This document shows, one piece after another, positions 53,808-62,297 of a DNA stretch of 64,000 bases. The first letter of the stretch is position 1, and each line of letters opens with the position of its first letter. A program made the position numbers and the translations under genes. This DNA comes from Gordoniibacillus kamchatkensis. GTDB lineage: Bacteria > Bacillota > Bacilli > Paenibacillales > NBRC-103111. The DNA lies in assembly GCF_000829455.1 (NCBI RefSeq), contig NZ_JXAK01000019.1, positions 1-64,000 on the forward strand, in the 5' to 3' direction. A model generated the notes under the pieces. That model saw only the letters and a list, made by a program, of their open reading frames with translations. It was not told the origin of the DNA and ran no database searches.

Positions 53808-54770
53808 ATGAGCAAAATTCGCGTAGGCATGATCGGCACGGGCGGCATTTCCCAATGGCATGCCCGGCAGCTGCTGGAGCTGGAAGAGGCGGAAATTACG
53901 GCGATTACGGATACGAGCGAGGACAATCGCGCAAAGTTCGCCGCCAAATTCGATCTTGCCGACGTTCCGCAATTTTCAGACTACAGGGATATGTTGGAAC
54001 AGGCCGAGCTCGATGCGGTCGTCATCTGTTCGCCGCATACGCTTCATTTCCAGCAGGCGACCGATGCGCTGAACAAAGGGCTGCACGTGCTCATCGAGAA
54101 GCCGATGACCTGCTCGTCGGAAGAGGCGGAGCAACTGATCGCCACCGCGGACAAAGCGGGAAAAGTGATGCAGGTGTCGTATCAGCGCCATTTTCAGCCG
54201 GAGTTTCTGTTCATCAAGGACTATATCGCCAGCGGTCAGATCGGCAAGCTGACGTCGATTACCGCCTCGCTGTATCAGGAATGGAAACAGGGCACGACCG
54301 GCTTGTGGCGGCAGGTGCCGGAGCTGTCGGGCGGCGGCATGCTGATGGATTCCGGCAGCCACATTATCGACGTGCTGCTCTGGACGACAGGCCTGACGCC
54401 GATTGAAGTGAAGCCGCAAATTCACCAGCAAGGAGCACCAGTGGAGATCGACTCGTTCACTTCGATCCGGTTTGCCGAAGGCGCCGTGGCCGGACTGAAC
54501 ATCGTCGGGTACGCCCCGTGCTGGCACGAAACGTACGTGTTCTGCGGCGAAAACGGTGGCATCTTTTACGACAACGGCAAAATCACGATCCGCCGCCTGC
54601 GGCAGGAGCCGATCGTGCCGGAGCTGCCGAAGCAGACGACGAACCAGGACAAAAGCTTTATCGACGCTATCCTCGGCCGCCACGAAGTGAAAGTGCCCGG
54701 CACCTTCGCGCTCAAAGTCGTGAAGTTCACGGAGATGGTGTACCAGGCGGGCGGCTATAAGCCTTATTAA
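53808..54770 (+). CDS. Gfo/Idh/MocA-family oxidoreductase
   Basis: 320 residues. The Rossmann start is VGMIGTGGISQWHA, the lysine motif IEKPMT, and the C-terminal domain has GGGMLMDSGSHIIDVLLW. GAGGAGG lies upstream of the ATG. Follows the permease and precedes an isomerase, repeating the module seen at 18036-19848 and 40211-44045. Confidence 0.88.
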   Translation: MSKIRVGMIGTGGISQWHARQLLELEEAEITAITDTSEDNRAKFAAKFDLADVPQFSDYRDMLEQAELDAVVICSPHTLHFQQATDALNKGLHVLIEKPMTCSSEEAEQLIATADKAGKVMQVSYQRHFQPEFLFIKDYIASGQIGKLTSITASLYQEWKQGTTGLWRQVPELSGGGMLMDSGSHIIDVLLWTTGLTPIEVKPQIHQQGAPVEIDSFTSIRFAEGAVAGLNIVGYAPCWHETYVFCGENGGIFYDNGKITIRRLRQEPIVPELPKQTTNQDKSFIDAILGRHEVKVPGTFALKVVKFTEMVYQAGGYKPY

Positions 54771-54798
54771 GGCAACGGACGAAAAAGGAGAGAGCACG

Positions 54799-55668
54799 AT
54801 GAACGTGAAACTCGGCATGCGCATTCCGCCGAAAATCGGCGGGGAAGGTTTGGAGCAAGTTGCCGCATGGGCTAAAGAGGCAGGCCTCGACGTGCTTGAC
54901 GTACCGAGGCTGGATCCGGAAGTGAAGCAAATATGCGATGCGGCGAGTATCGGGATCGGTTCCGTCGATGCGTCACAAACCGGCGCGCTGCTTAGCAGAG
55001 ACGATGCCCGCCGGGAAGCGGCGGCGGAAAGCGTGAAGCGGCAAATGAGCGATATGGCGGCGCTTGGCGCAAAGGTCATGTTCATGTGCCTCGTGCCCGA
55101 GGACCATATCGCTCCGCGCCGGGAGAGCTTCGCTATATGGAAAGATGCGTTCCCGGAGCTCGTTCGGCATGCCGAGAGCGTTGGCGTTTACATCGCTATC
55201 GAAGGCTGGCCGGGACCGGCGCCGCATTACCCGACGATCGGCTGTACGCCGGAAATGTGGCGGGCGATGTTCGAAGCGATCCCTTCCAAGCATTTCGGCC
55301 TCAATTACGATCCGTCCCACCTGGTGCGGCTCGGTATCGACTATTTGCGGGCGCTGACGGAATTCGGCGAACGGATCAACCATTGCCACGGCAAAGATAC
55401 GGAAATTTTGCACGACGAACTGTATGAATGCGGCGTTTTGCCGGCAACGTTCGGCGCGAAATACGGGTTTTCCGAAGGCTCGTGGCGCTACACGATTCCG
55501 GGGCATGGCGCGGTGGAATGGAGCAAAGTCGCCGTCAGGCTCGACCGTCTCGGTTATGAAGGCGCCGTCAGCATCGAGCTTGAGGATCACCGCTTCTGGG
55601 GAACGGCGGACAAAGAGCGGGAAGGCATTTTAAAAGCGGCACAGCATTTGTCGTTATATTTCAAATAA
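54799..55668 (+). CDS. Sugar phosphate isomerase/epimerase family (TIM barrel)
   Basis: 289 residues, xylose-isomerase-like TIM barrel. Metal ligands are suggested by VYIAIEGWPG, LNYDPSHLVRLG, NHCHGKDTE and VSIELEDH. AAGGAGAG lies before the ATG. Last gene of the operon; a terminator follows. Probably epimerises or isomerises the keto product of the preceding dehydrogenase. Confidence 0.86.
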   Translation: MNVKLGMRIPPKIGGEGLEQVAAWAKEAGLDVLDVPRLDPEVKQICDAASIGIGSVDASQTGALLSRDDARREAAAESVKRQMSDMAALGAKVMFMCLVPEDHIAPRRESFAIWKDAFPELVRHAESVGVYIAIEGWPGPAPHYPTIGCTPEMWRAMFEAIPSKHFGLNYDPSHLVRLGIDYLRALTEFGERINHCHGKDTEILHDELYECGVLPATFGAKYGFSEGSWRYTIPGHGAVEWSKVAVRLDRLGYEGAVSIELEDHRFWGTADKEREGILKAAQHLSLYFK

Positions 55669-55679
55669 GGAATATAGGT

Positions 55680-55724
55680 GAAAAACCGGCATGCCCGCGA
55701 TTGCTAGGGCTGCCGGTTTTTTCG
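55680..55724 (+). terminator. Rho-independent terminator
   Basis: GAAAAACCGGCA (55680-55691) pairs with TGCCGGTTTTTTC (55711-55723); the loop is about 19 bases and the T-run is TTTTTT. Confidence 0.85.
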
Positions 55725-55742
55725 CGTACATGGCGCGAATGA

Positions 55743-55759
55743 CTGACTGTATATGTCAG
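55743..55759. promoter_or_regulatory. Small palindrome before the YdeI-like gene
   Basis: CTGAC and GTCAG flank a 7-base centre (TGTATAT). A TATACT -10-like box follows at 55771-55776. Possible operator; no clear -35. Confidence 0.3.
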
Positions 55760-55798
55760 CAATTGCCATGTATACTGTATAACAGGAGGTGCAAAACA

Positions 55799-56383
55799 AT
55801 GGCCAAGAAGCCTAACGAATTGCCGATCATGCTGTTTCAAGACCAGCAAGCTCTTGAGGGCTGGCTGGAGCTCCATCACGATACTTCGCCTGGTATACGG
55901 CTGCAAATCGCGAAAAAAGGGTCCGGCGTCGTGTCCGTTTCCTATGATGAAGCGCTGGAGAGCGCGCTATGTTACGGGTGGGTCGACAGCCAAAAAGAAG
56001 CGTTTGACGAGAAGCTGTGGATTCAGCGCTTTACCCCGCGGGGGCCGAAGAGCATCTGGTCGAAAATCAACAAAGAAAAAGCGGAGCGCCTGATCGCGGA
56101 GGGACGCATGAAGCCTCCCGGCATGCAAGCGATTGATGCCGCCAAACGAAACGGACAATGGGATAAAGCTTACGAATCGCAAAGCACGGCCTCTATGCCC
56201 GAGGATTTCGCGGCCGAACTGGAACGCAACGTCAAGGCCAAGGCATTCTATGATACACTGAATAGACAGAACCAATATGCGATTCTATTCCGAATTCACA
56301 ATGCGAAAAAGCAGGAGACGCGGGTAAAACGAATCGCGCAGTTTATCGAGATGCTTGAAAAAGGCGAGAAGCTGTACCCATGA
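55799..56383 (+). CDS. YdeI/OmdA-family protein
   Basis: 194 residues. It matches the YdeI/OmpD-associated family: ALCYGWVDSQKEAFDEKLWIQRF and PRGPKSIWSKINKEKAERLI are its hallmark, and the C-terminal part ends in basic helices (NAKKQETRVKRI). Linked in some bacteria to resistance to peptides or stress, but mechanism unknown. Cytoplasmic. CAGGAGG lies 8 bases before the ATG at 55799. Confidence 0.83.
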   Translation: MAKKPNELPIMLFQDQQALEGWLELHHDTSPGIRLQIAKKGSGVVSVSYDEALESALCYGWVDSQKEAFDEKLWIQRFTPRGPKSIWSKINKEKAERLIAEGRMKPPGMQAIDAAKRNGQWDKAYESQSTASMPEDFAAELERNVKAKAFYDTLNRQNQYAILFRIHNAKKQETRVKRIAQFIEMLEKGEKLYP

Positions 56384-56470
56384 CCGTGAGTAACGCGTTA
56401 TACATAGGCATCGTCGCACATTACGAAGCGATGAGAGCGGCCAACATCTAAAAGATAAGAGGGATCGGAC

Positions 56471-56773
56471 TTGAACAAATTCGCCATGTATGGAAAATTA
56501 ACAGCTCATCCGGGCCAGAGGGACGCTCTCGTGCAATTGATGCTGGAAGCGGCCGACCAGCTGGATGCTATGGAAGGCTGCGAATTGTACATCATCAACG
56601 TGTCGGAAGAAGACCCGAACGTCGTTTGGGTGACGGAGCTATGGAGAGATGCCGAAGCGCATGCCGCATCGCTCAAAAACGAGTACGTATTGGCGTTGAT
56701 TCAGAGCTGCAGACCGTTGATTGCCGGCGTGGAACCGGTCAAGCTGCGGCCGGTTGGAGGCAAGGGGCTCTGA
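56471..56773 (+). CDS. Antibiotic biosynthesis monooxygenase (ABM) domain protein
   Basis: 100 residues with the small ferredoxin-like ABM fold: KLTAHPGQRDALVQLMLEAA, CELYIINV and VVWVTELWRDAEAH. YgiN-like quinol oxygenases and similar enzymes have this form. TTG at 56471 with AGAGGGA upstream. No pathway context; could be a stress or quinone-modifying enzyme. Confidence 0.8.
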   Translation: MNKFAMYGKLTAHPGQRDALVQLMLEAADQLDAMEGCELYIINVSEEDPNVVWVTELWRDAEAHAASLKNEYVLALIQSCRPLIAGVEPVKLRPVGGKGL

Positions 56774-56856
56774 AGCGAGCGACATGACATATGGCCGAAC
56801 AGGGAGCAATATATATGTGATTTTGCTATATTTCCCCATCATTGGAGGGGAAAGAT

Positions 56857-57123
56857 ATGCCATCCGTTACGCTCACCTGGTACGCCAACAACGTATTTGA
56901 GCCTCACTCTGAACAGTACGGAGTGAACGACTGGATTTATCAGCTCGTTTGGCGCAATTCGAACAACACGATGCTGCCGACGTCGGCGGGGCTTTACGTC
57001 ATCGAACACCCGGCAGGCTCGCCAATTTATTCAGGTAGCTCCACCGATATTCGAAATCGATTTAACCTGAGGCCCGCGTATTTAAACACAGCTAATCAAT
57101 ACGCGGCGAACGCTCAGGTCTAG
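56857..57123 (+). CDS. Short, probably truncated GIY-YIG domain protein
   Basis: 88 residues. The second half begins a GIY-YIG domain: GLYVIEHPAGSPIYSGSSTDIRNRF has GLY, then YSG where YIG/YVG is expected, and the conserved Arg. The protein stops about 20 residues later, before the Glu and Asn of a complete domain. GGAGGGG lies 6-7 bases before the ATG. Neither of the other two frames extends it far, so it looks like a fragment rather than a simple frameshift. Confidence 0.5.
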   Translation: MPSVTLTWYANNVFEPHSEQYGVNDWIYQLVWRNSNNTMLPTSAGLYVIEHPAGSPIYSGSSTDIRNRFNLRPAYLNTANQYAANAQV

Positions 57124-57147
57124 GCAAAGTCGTTTCTGTGTGAGCCA

Positions 57148-58026
57148 TTAGGCTTGATACATGTGGGAAAGGGAGGCGCGATATTCATTCGGCGTCATCC
57201 CTTTCCTCTTTTTAAAGAAGTGGGCGAAATACGTCGGGCTGAAGCCGCCGACTTCCAGCGCGATTTCGCGCACCGGCTTGGACGTCGTCGCCAGCAGCGA
57301 GCAGGCTTCGCGGATGCGCCGCGCCGCGATGTAGTCGGACAAGCTGACGCCGGTATGCTCCTTGAAGATGTGCGAGATGTGATAAGGCGACAAATGGAGC
57401 GCATCGGCCAGCTGGTTCAGCTGGCAGTCATCGCGGAAATGACGTTCGATCCAGTCCATTACGGACTCGATGTGGCGGGTTATTTTATCGGACCGGTTTT
57501 TGCCGGTATCGCTTTCCAGCATTCCTTTGCAGCTCAAATGGTTAAGCAGGGCGACGAGGCTGGCTCCGAGCCGTTCTTCACGCTCCTCCGGCTTGTCCTT
57601 GCAGGCAGCGGACAAATCGTGCATAATCGCCGGCACCACCGGATCGCCCGCCAATTCGAAACGCTGTTTTGCAACGGTTCCTTTCCACAACGTCTTGAAC
57701 AGCGACTCCAGAACGGGGAAGGGCTGCAAATACGGCTCTACGCAGTGCGGATCGAACGTCAGCACGGTTCGTACATAAGGCTTTCCTGTCTGCTGGGGAG
57801 GCACTTCGACTTTGTGCAGCTGATACGGCTGGAACAAAAACAGACACCCCGGCTCGAGGGCAACAGCCGTTTGTTCGACCATCACTTCGCCGTAACCTTC
57901 GTGCACATAGAGCAGTTCCATGCCCTGATGGGCGTGGAGCATGCGCCAATGCGACTGCATCGTTTCTATCCTGTACCCGAGCGTGAAGGCCGATGGGCCC
58001 AAGTCGATCGGTTCGATCAAGTTCAT
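57148..58026 (-). CDS. AraC-family regulator with cupin sensor domain
   Basis: 292 residues. The cupin part contains HAHQGMELLYVHEGYGEV and PGCLFLFQPYQLHKV. The AraC domain contains LNQLADALHLSPYHISHIFK and IALEVGGFSPTYFAHFFK. The start at 58026 has GGAGGG 8 bases upstream. Divergent from the glucuronyl hydrolase gene, with a two-repeat operator between them; it is the likely activator of that gene. Confidence 0.88.
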   Translation of the reverse strand: MNLIEPIDLGPSAFTLGYRIETMQSHWRMLHAHQGMELLYVHEGYGEVMVEQTAVALEPGCLFLFQPYQLHKVEVPPQQTGKPYVRTVLTFDPHCVEPYLQPFPVLESLFKTLWKGTVAKQRFELAGDPVVPAIMHDLSAACKDKPEEREERLGASLVALLNHLSCKGMLESDTGKNRSDKITRHIESVMDWIERHFRDDCQLNQLADALHLSPYHISHIFKEHTGVSLSDYIAARRIREACSLLATTSKPVREIALEVGGFSPTYFAHFFKKRKGMTPNEYRASLSHMYQA

Positions 58027-58055
58027 TCCTCAAACCCTCCACAATGGTCACGATT

Positions 58056-58109
58056 CGCAACAGAGCTGTATTTTCCCGCAACAGAACGTTATTCCCCGGA
58101 GCTTATACT
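58056..58109 (+). promoter_or_regulatory. Two 21-bp direct repeats and -10 box (AraC operator)
   Basis: Contiguous 21-base units at 58056-58076 and 58077-58097 both begin CGCAACAGA and match at 16 of 21 positions. TATACT (58104-58109) is the -10; the -35 position lies within the second repeat and is poor. Fits AraC-type activation of the hydrolase gene. Confidence 0.7.
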
Positions 58110-58149
58110 ATGGCTATGAAGCGACAATTACCCGAGGAGGAACAAGCAA

Positions 58150-59280
58150 ATGTGGGAGAAAGCGATTGAAACGGCGTTACAAATTACTAAGCAAAATATC
58201 GAAAGGTTCGGCAGCCGGTTTCCTCATGTGAGCCAAGGGGACAAGCGTTATGATCTGAACGACAATAACGATTGGACCGACGGCTTCTGGTCCGGCATTC
58301 TGTGGCTCAGCTACGAATATAGCGGCGACGCCTCGTTCCGCAATGCAGCCGCCGCTACGGTCGGCAGCTTTCGCAACCGGCTGGAGCAGTTCATTGCCCT
58401 TGATCACCACGACATCGGCTTTCTGTACTCGCCGTCGGCAATGGCTCAGTGGATTATCGAAAACGACGAGGAAGCTAAACAGCTTGCGCTGAAAGCGGCC
58501 GACGTACTGATGCTGCGCTGGCGCGAAAAGCTGAACATTTTCCAGGCGTGGGGGCGGAAGGACGATCCGAAGAACGGCGGCAGAATTATTATCGATTGCT
58601 TGATGAATTTGCCGCTGCTGTATTGGGCGTCGGCCCACACCGGAAACCCCGTTTACAAGGAAGCGGCGCTGCGTCACGCGGAGCTAAGCAGGCGCTTCCT
58701 CGTGCGCGGCGACGATTCTTCGTACCATACGTTTTATTTCGACCAAGAGACCGGCGATGCGCTGCGCGGCGGCACGCATCAAGGCTTCCAAGACGGATCG
58801 ACGTGGACCCGCGGCCAGGCGTGGGGCATTTACGGGTTTGCGCTGGCCTACCGGGGATTGCAGCGTCCGGAGTTTTTGGAAACGTCCAAACGGCTTGCGC
58901 GTTACTTTATCGAGCGGTTGCCCGACGACCAAGTCGTATATTGGGACTTCGACGCTCCTCAGCAGCCCGGGACGATGCGGGACAGCTCGGCCAGCGCCAT
59001 CGCCGCCGCCGGCATGCTGGAGCTGACCCAGCACATGGACCCGTCCGACCCGGAACGGGACCGCTTCCTGCAGGCCGTTCACAGCTCGATGGCTTCTTTG
59101 GCGAGCCGCTATGCAGGCAAAGCCGAAGAGGGAGCGGAAGGCTTCCTGGAACACGGCTCTTATTCGGTTCGAGGCGGCGCATCGCCTGACGATTATGTGA
59201 TTTGGGGCGACTATTTCTATCTCGAGACGCTGCTGCGGCTGGAAAAAGGCATTCCTGGCTATTGGTACGATAGAAACTAA
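58150..59280 (+). CDS. ugl: Unsaturated glucuronyl hydrolase (GH88)
   Basis: 376 residues, essentially the length of the Bacillus sp. GL1 enzyme (377). Both catalytic aspartates fall at the same numbers: Asp88 in DHHDIGFLYSP and Asp149 in IIIDCLMNLPLLYWA. The fold is an alpha6/alpha6 barrel, with later GSTWTRGQAWGIYG and VIWGDYFYLE. No signal peptide, so it acts in the cytoplasm. It removes the 4,5-unsaturated uronic acid left by polysaccharide lyases on imported oligosaccharides. GAGGAGG lies 8-10 bases before the ATG. Regulated by the divergent AraC gene. Confidence 0.94.
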   Translation: MWEKAIETALQITKQNIERFGSRFPHVSQGDKRYDLNDNNDWTDGFWSGILWLSYEYSGDASFRNAAAATVGSFRNRLEQFIALDHHDIGFLYSPSAMAQWIIENDEEAKQLALKAADVLMLRWREKLNIFQAWGRKDDPKNGGRIIIDCLMNLPLLYWASAHTGNPVYKEAALRHAELSRRFLVRGDDSSYHTFYFDQETGDALRGGTHQGFQDGSTWTRGQAWGIYGFALAYRGLQRPEFLETSKRLARYFIERLPDDQVVYWDFDAPQQPGTMRDSSASAIAAAGMLELTQHMDPSDPERDRFLQAVHSSMASLASRYAGKAEEGAEGFLEHGSYSVRGGASPDDYVIWGDYFYLETLLRLEKGIPGYWYDRN

Positions 59281-59326
59281 AGCTTAAGCGCAGCCCGTTC
59301 TTGGGCTGACTTAATTCTCGCTTGCT

Positions 59327-59391
59327 GAGCGCTTCTCCGCCACTTCGGTCACGTTCGTGCCGTGTCATTGGGGGAGGCGCTCGGCTTTTTT
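59327..59391 (+). terminator. Large hairpin terminator after ugl
   Basis: GAGCGCTTCTCC (59327-59338) pairs with GGGAGGCGCTC (59372-59382) with small bulges, then GGCTTTTTTATT. A smaller CAGCCC/GGGCTG hairpin lies at 59291-59308. Confidence 0.7.
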
Positions 59392-59407
59392 ATTGTACAT
59401 CCGTATT

Positions 59408-60480
59408 TCAACCTCTGTCCATGTTGTTGACCGCTATTCTCATTTCTTCATTGGTTAAATGAGTATAGATCATCGTCGTTTGAATCGAAGAGTGGCCAAG
59501 CTGATTGCGCAGTTTCGGCACGTCATTGTTTTCTTGATGGTACCTGGTTGCAAACGAATGCCGCAGGGCATGGACGGTAAGCGCCGGCTTGCCGTACGCT
59601 GCCGCGTATTTTTCGACCATTTTTCTATCGAACGCTGCGTCAGGCGCCGGCTTTTCCCACTCGGGCCCATCTGGGAGGCGAGGAAGAGGAAGGGCATCGT
59701 TTTGTCCGGTTTATAACGTTCTTCGCGAATGAGCAAATATTGTTGCAGATCGCGCAGCGCTTGTTCGCTGAAGTACACGTACTGTTCTTTATTGCCTTTG
59801 CGGATAACCCGGACAAAACTTTTCTTCAAGTCGAGGTCCTCGATGTTGCAGCCGGCCACTTCAGACAACCGAAGTCCGGAACCGAGAATGAGGGAGACGA
59901 TGGCCGCGTCCCGTTCCCGGTTATGGAGATGAAATTGGTACAGTTTTTTATTATCCTTGTACCGCTGGCCGTAGTCGTACGCCACGAATTGGCGGAACTG
60001 CTCGAACTCGTCTTCCCGCAAAATTTTGCCGCCGATGCGATTGGCAACGGTTTCCTGATCTTCCTTAACGGCGTTAAGTTCGATTTTGGCCATCACGTTG
60101 CGATGTATATACGGCTGTAAATCTTTGGTTTCGGCTTTGTTTTGCAAATAATCGAATAGCGACTTCAGCGCCGACAATTTGCGGTTGATCGTCAACTTGG
60201 AGTTGCCGAGCTTAAATTCGAGGAAGGCGAGAAAGCTTTCAATTTCTTGCGTGGTAAGTTTTTCGAGCGTTTCCAACGCAACATCGGACTTGGAGCCGGC
60301 GGAGAGGTTTTCGGCAACGAGCCAATCAAAAAAAATAATAAAGTCGTGGCAATAATTCAATAGCGTCGTATGCGAAAGCTTGCGTTTGCGCTTATCGATA
60401 AATTCAATCACATACCAAGGCAGTTCGCGAACTTTGTCTTCAATTCGTTCGAAATAACGTTGTTTGCTTTGTTTGTCCAC
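59408..60480 (-). pseudogene. xerS: Tyrosine recombinase XerS, frameshifted
   Basis: GTG start at 60480 with AGGAG 8 bases upstream. The N-terminal core-binding domain (ELPWYVIEFIDKRKRKLSHTTLL) and catalytic domain (LILGSGLRLSEVAG, RVIRKGNKEQYV) continue to TQRSIEK, then the frame breaks in an A5 run (T-run 59620-59624). The rest (MVEKYAAAYG, HALRHSFATRYH, LGHSSIQTTMIYTHL) supplies the HxxR, His and Tyr catalytic residues in another frame. One more A restores about 357 residues. XerS is a single-protein chromosome dimer resolvase in several Firmicutes. A dif-like site lies just upstream. Confidence 0.82.
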
Positions 60481-60926
60481 GGCAAAAACTCCTAACTTAA
60501 ATCGAATGAGAAATTGGATAGATTGGCCAGGATTGGTTAGGACCAGTATAAGCGATATGTTATATTTCGTCAAATTTATATTTTACGTAATAATGTTGCG
60601 AGCTCTCTCCGTTACCTCTGACATCCAGAATTGTTTGTACGTTGAAAATCGTACATCCAAAGTTTTCCAAAGCCGTCGTGCTTCTGGACGAACTTCCCTC
60701 CAATCTGGATCCCGGCGCTCAGTTCAAATGAAAAATAGATCAGCCTAAAGATCCATACGCTTATTATTGAGCGAATCGGAAGCTGCCCAGCAGACGGCAT
60801 ACCTTGAGCTGGATTGCCACCGAATCTCTCATGTCTACTAATAGCAGCCAACCGCGGTTCTAACCGGTCCTATTCTATCATATGTTAATTTAGAGATTGC
60901 TAGATATGATGAAGAAGGTGGACAGA
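60481..60926. other. Non-coding region between xerS and the amidase gene
   Basis: About 445 bases. It holds the dif-like site at 60564-60591. A reverse-strand frame of 79 codons at 60612-60851 has no ribosome site or recognisable family and is not called. No RNA gene was recognised. Confidence 0.4.
60564..60591. other. Candidate dif site (11-6-11 inverted repeat)
   Basis: The arms ATTTCGTCAAA (60564-60574) and TTTTACGTAAT (60581-60591) are inverted copies matching at 9 of 11 positions, separated by TTTATA. This is the size and layout of a Xer recombination site, and it lies 84 bases upstream of xerS, as dif_SL does in streptococci and lactococci. Confidence 0.5.
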
Positions 60927-62285
60927 ATGAATCGACGCGCATCTGCACGGCAAATGAAGCAAGAGGAACGCGGAGGAATCGGAGTGTTCCTCCTCTCGCA
61001 GCTCAACAGAGTTGTATTCGTTCTGCTTATGGCGATGATCCTTCACATGCTCCCAATTCATAATCATTCTCTTCCCTCCTCTGCATCCGTAACTACATCA
61101 ACGGAGGATCAAATTACAAATCCAACTCCCCAAACTACTTCTATTCAAAACCGGTCCATATTGCCAAATTCAGACCAAGTGGCGGGTTCCCTTCAGCCGT
61201 CCGCTACCTCTGCCCAGACGGAGGCACCAGCGACGAAAGATTCTGGAACAGTCAACTGGGTCCGGATGAAAGGAACTACAGAGATTCGAACCGAACCCGA
61301 TCCGAGCAAACCTGATCTATTAATCGTTACCGCAAACGAAGCGCTGCCCGTGCTCCAGCAAACGGGGGACTGGATTGAGGTAGGTCTCAATACCGATCAG
61401 CGAGGCTGGATTCGTAAAAGTGAAGCGACAACGATCTCAGTACCTGCCGCGGACACGCAATTATTGAAAGTAAACAAGAACACTTCGGTTTACTTGGGAC
61501 CGGACGAAAGCTTCGATCAAGCCTATCGGCTCAAGGCTACAGCTTCCTTTATACCGAAGATGGTCAGCGGAAAATGGATCGAGGTCGCGGAACAAAAAGA
61601 CGGCAAACCGCTATGGGTACCGACAAGTCAGGCTATATGGACCTATGGCGAACAACCTGCTATAGAAGCATGGAGTCAAGATGTTCAAGCTCTATCCTCA
61701 GCTGCTAAGCTGAAACAAAAGTTACCGCTGGAAGGAAAAACAATCGTCGTCGATCCCGGTCATGGCGGCAGCGATCCCGGGGCGATCGCCTCAGGTAAGC
61801 CTGTATACGAACGCGACATCAATTTAGCCGCCGCCCAAGTACTCGCCAATAAGCTCAAGAGCGCCGGAGCGAACGTGATCATGACTCGAACGAGCAACGA
61901 CCAAACCGTGTCACTTGCGCAACGAGTCCAAATATCGAATGACAACAAAGCCGATGTATTTGTCAGCATCCACCAAAATATGTATCAGCAAGACCCGAGC
62001 GTATCGGGCACGATCACATATTACGAATCCCCCAACTCAAAGCAATTGGCGGAAAAAATTGAAACGGCAACTACCGGGCAATTAAGCAGCAAGCAAGGGC
62101 AACAAAACGAGCAAATCGAAAAAGAACAGCTGTACGTGCTGAAGCATAACACACGTCCCGCTGTTCTTATCGAAGGCTGCTTCTTGTCAAATCCGAGCGA
62201 ACTGAATGCCAGCCTGCTTCCGTCCTATCATGAGAAATTAGCCGCCGGCATTTATCAGGGGATTTTTTCTTACTTACATGCTTAG
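60927..62285 (+). CDS. N-acetylmuramoyl-L-alanine amidase with SH3-like domains
   Basis: 452 residues. A basic N-terminus is followed by one membrane helix (VFLLSQLNRVVFVLLMAMIL), a Ser/Thr-rich linker and one or two SH3-like wall-binding regions (VNWVRMKGTTEIRTE, LKVNKNTSVYLGP). The C-terminal Amidase_3 domain is zinc-dependent, with ligands His279 (DPGHGG), Glu295 (YERDI) and His349 (SIHQN) and catalytic Glu416 (LIEGCF). It cuts the bond between muramic acid and the stem peptide. The ATG at 60927 follows AAGGTGG. Converges with the M23 peptidase gene. Confidence 0.9.
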   Translation: MNRRASARQMKQEERGGIGVFLLSQLNRVVFVLLMAMILHMLPIHNHSLPSSASVTTSTEDQITNPTPQTTSIQNRSILPNSDQVAGSLQPSATSAQTEAPATKDSGTVNWVRMKGTTEIRTEPDPSKPDLLIVTANEALPVLQQTGDWIEVGLNTDQRGWIRKSEATTISVPAADTQLLKVNKNTSVYLGPDESFDQAYRLKATASFIPKMVSGKWIEVAEQKDGKPLWVPTSQAIWTYGEQPAIEAWSQDVQALSSAAKLKQKLPLEGKTIVVDPGHGGSDPGAIASGKPVYERDINLAAAQVLANKLKSAGANVIMTRTSNDQTVSLAQRVQISNDNKADVFVSIHQNMYQQDPSVSGTITYYESPNSKQLAEKIETATTGQLSSKQGQQNEQIEKEQLYVLKHNTRPAVLIEGCFLSNPSELNASLLPSYHEKLAAGIYQGIFSYLHA

Positions 62286-62297
62286 TCTATTTCCCGT

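Noticed and set aside
59408-60480. Phage or integron integrase instead of XerS
   Set aside because: The N-terminal ELPWYV pattern and length fit XerS, and no phage genes, attachment duplication or cassette array are nearby.
60612-60851. 79-codon reverse frame beside xerS
   Set aside because: No ribosome site and no recognisable family; may be a remnant but unsupported.
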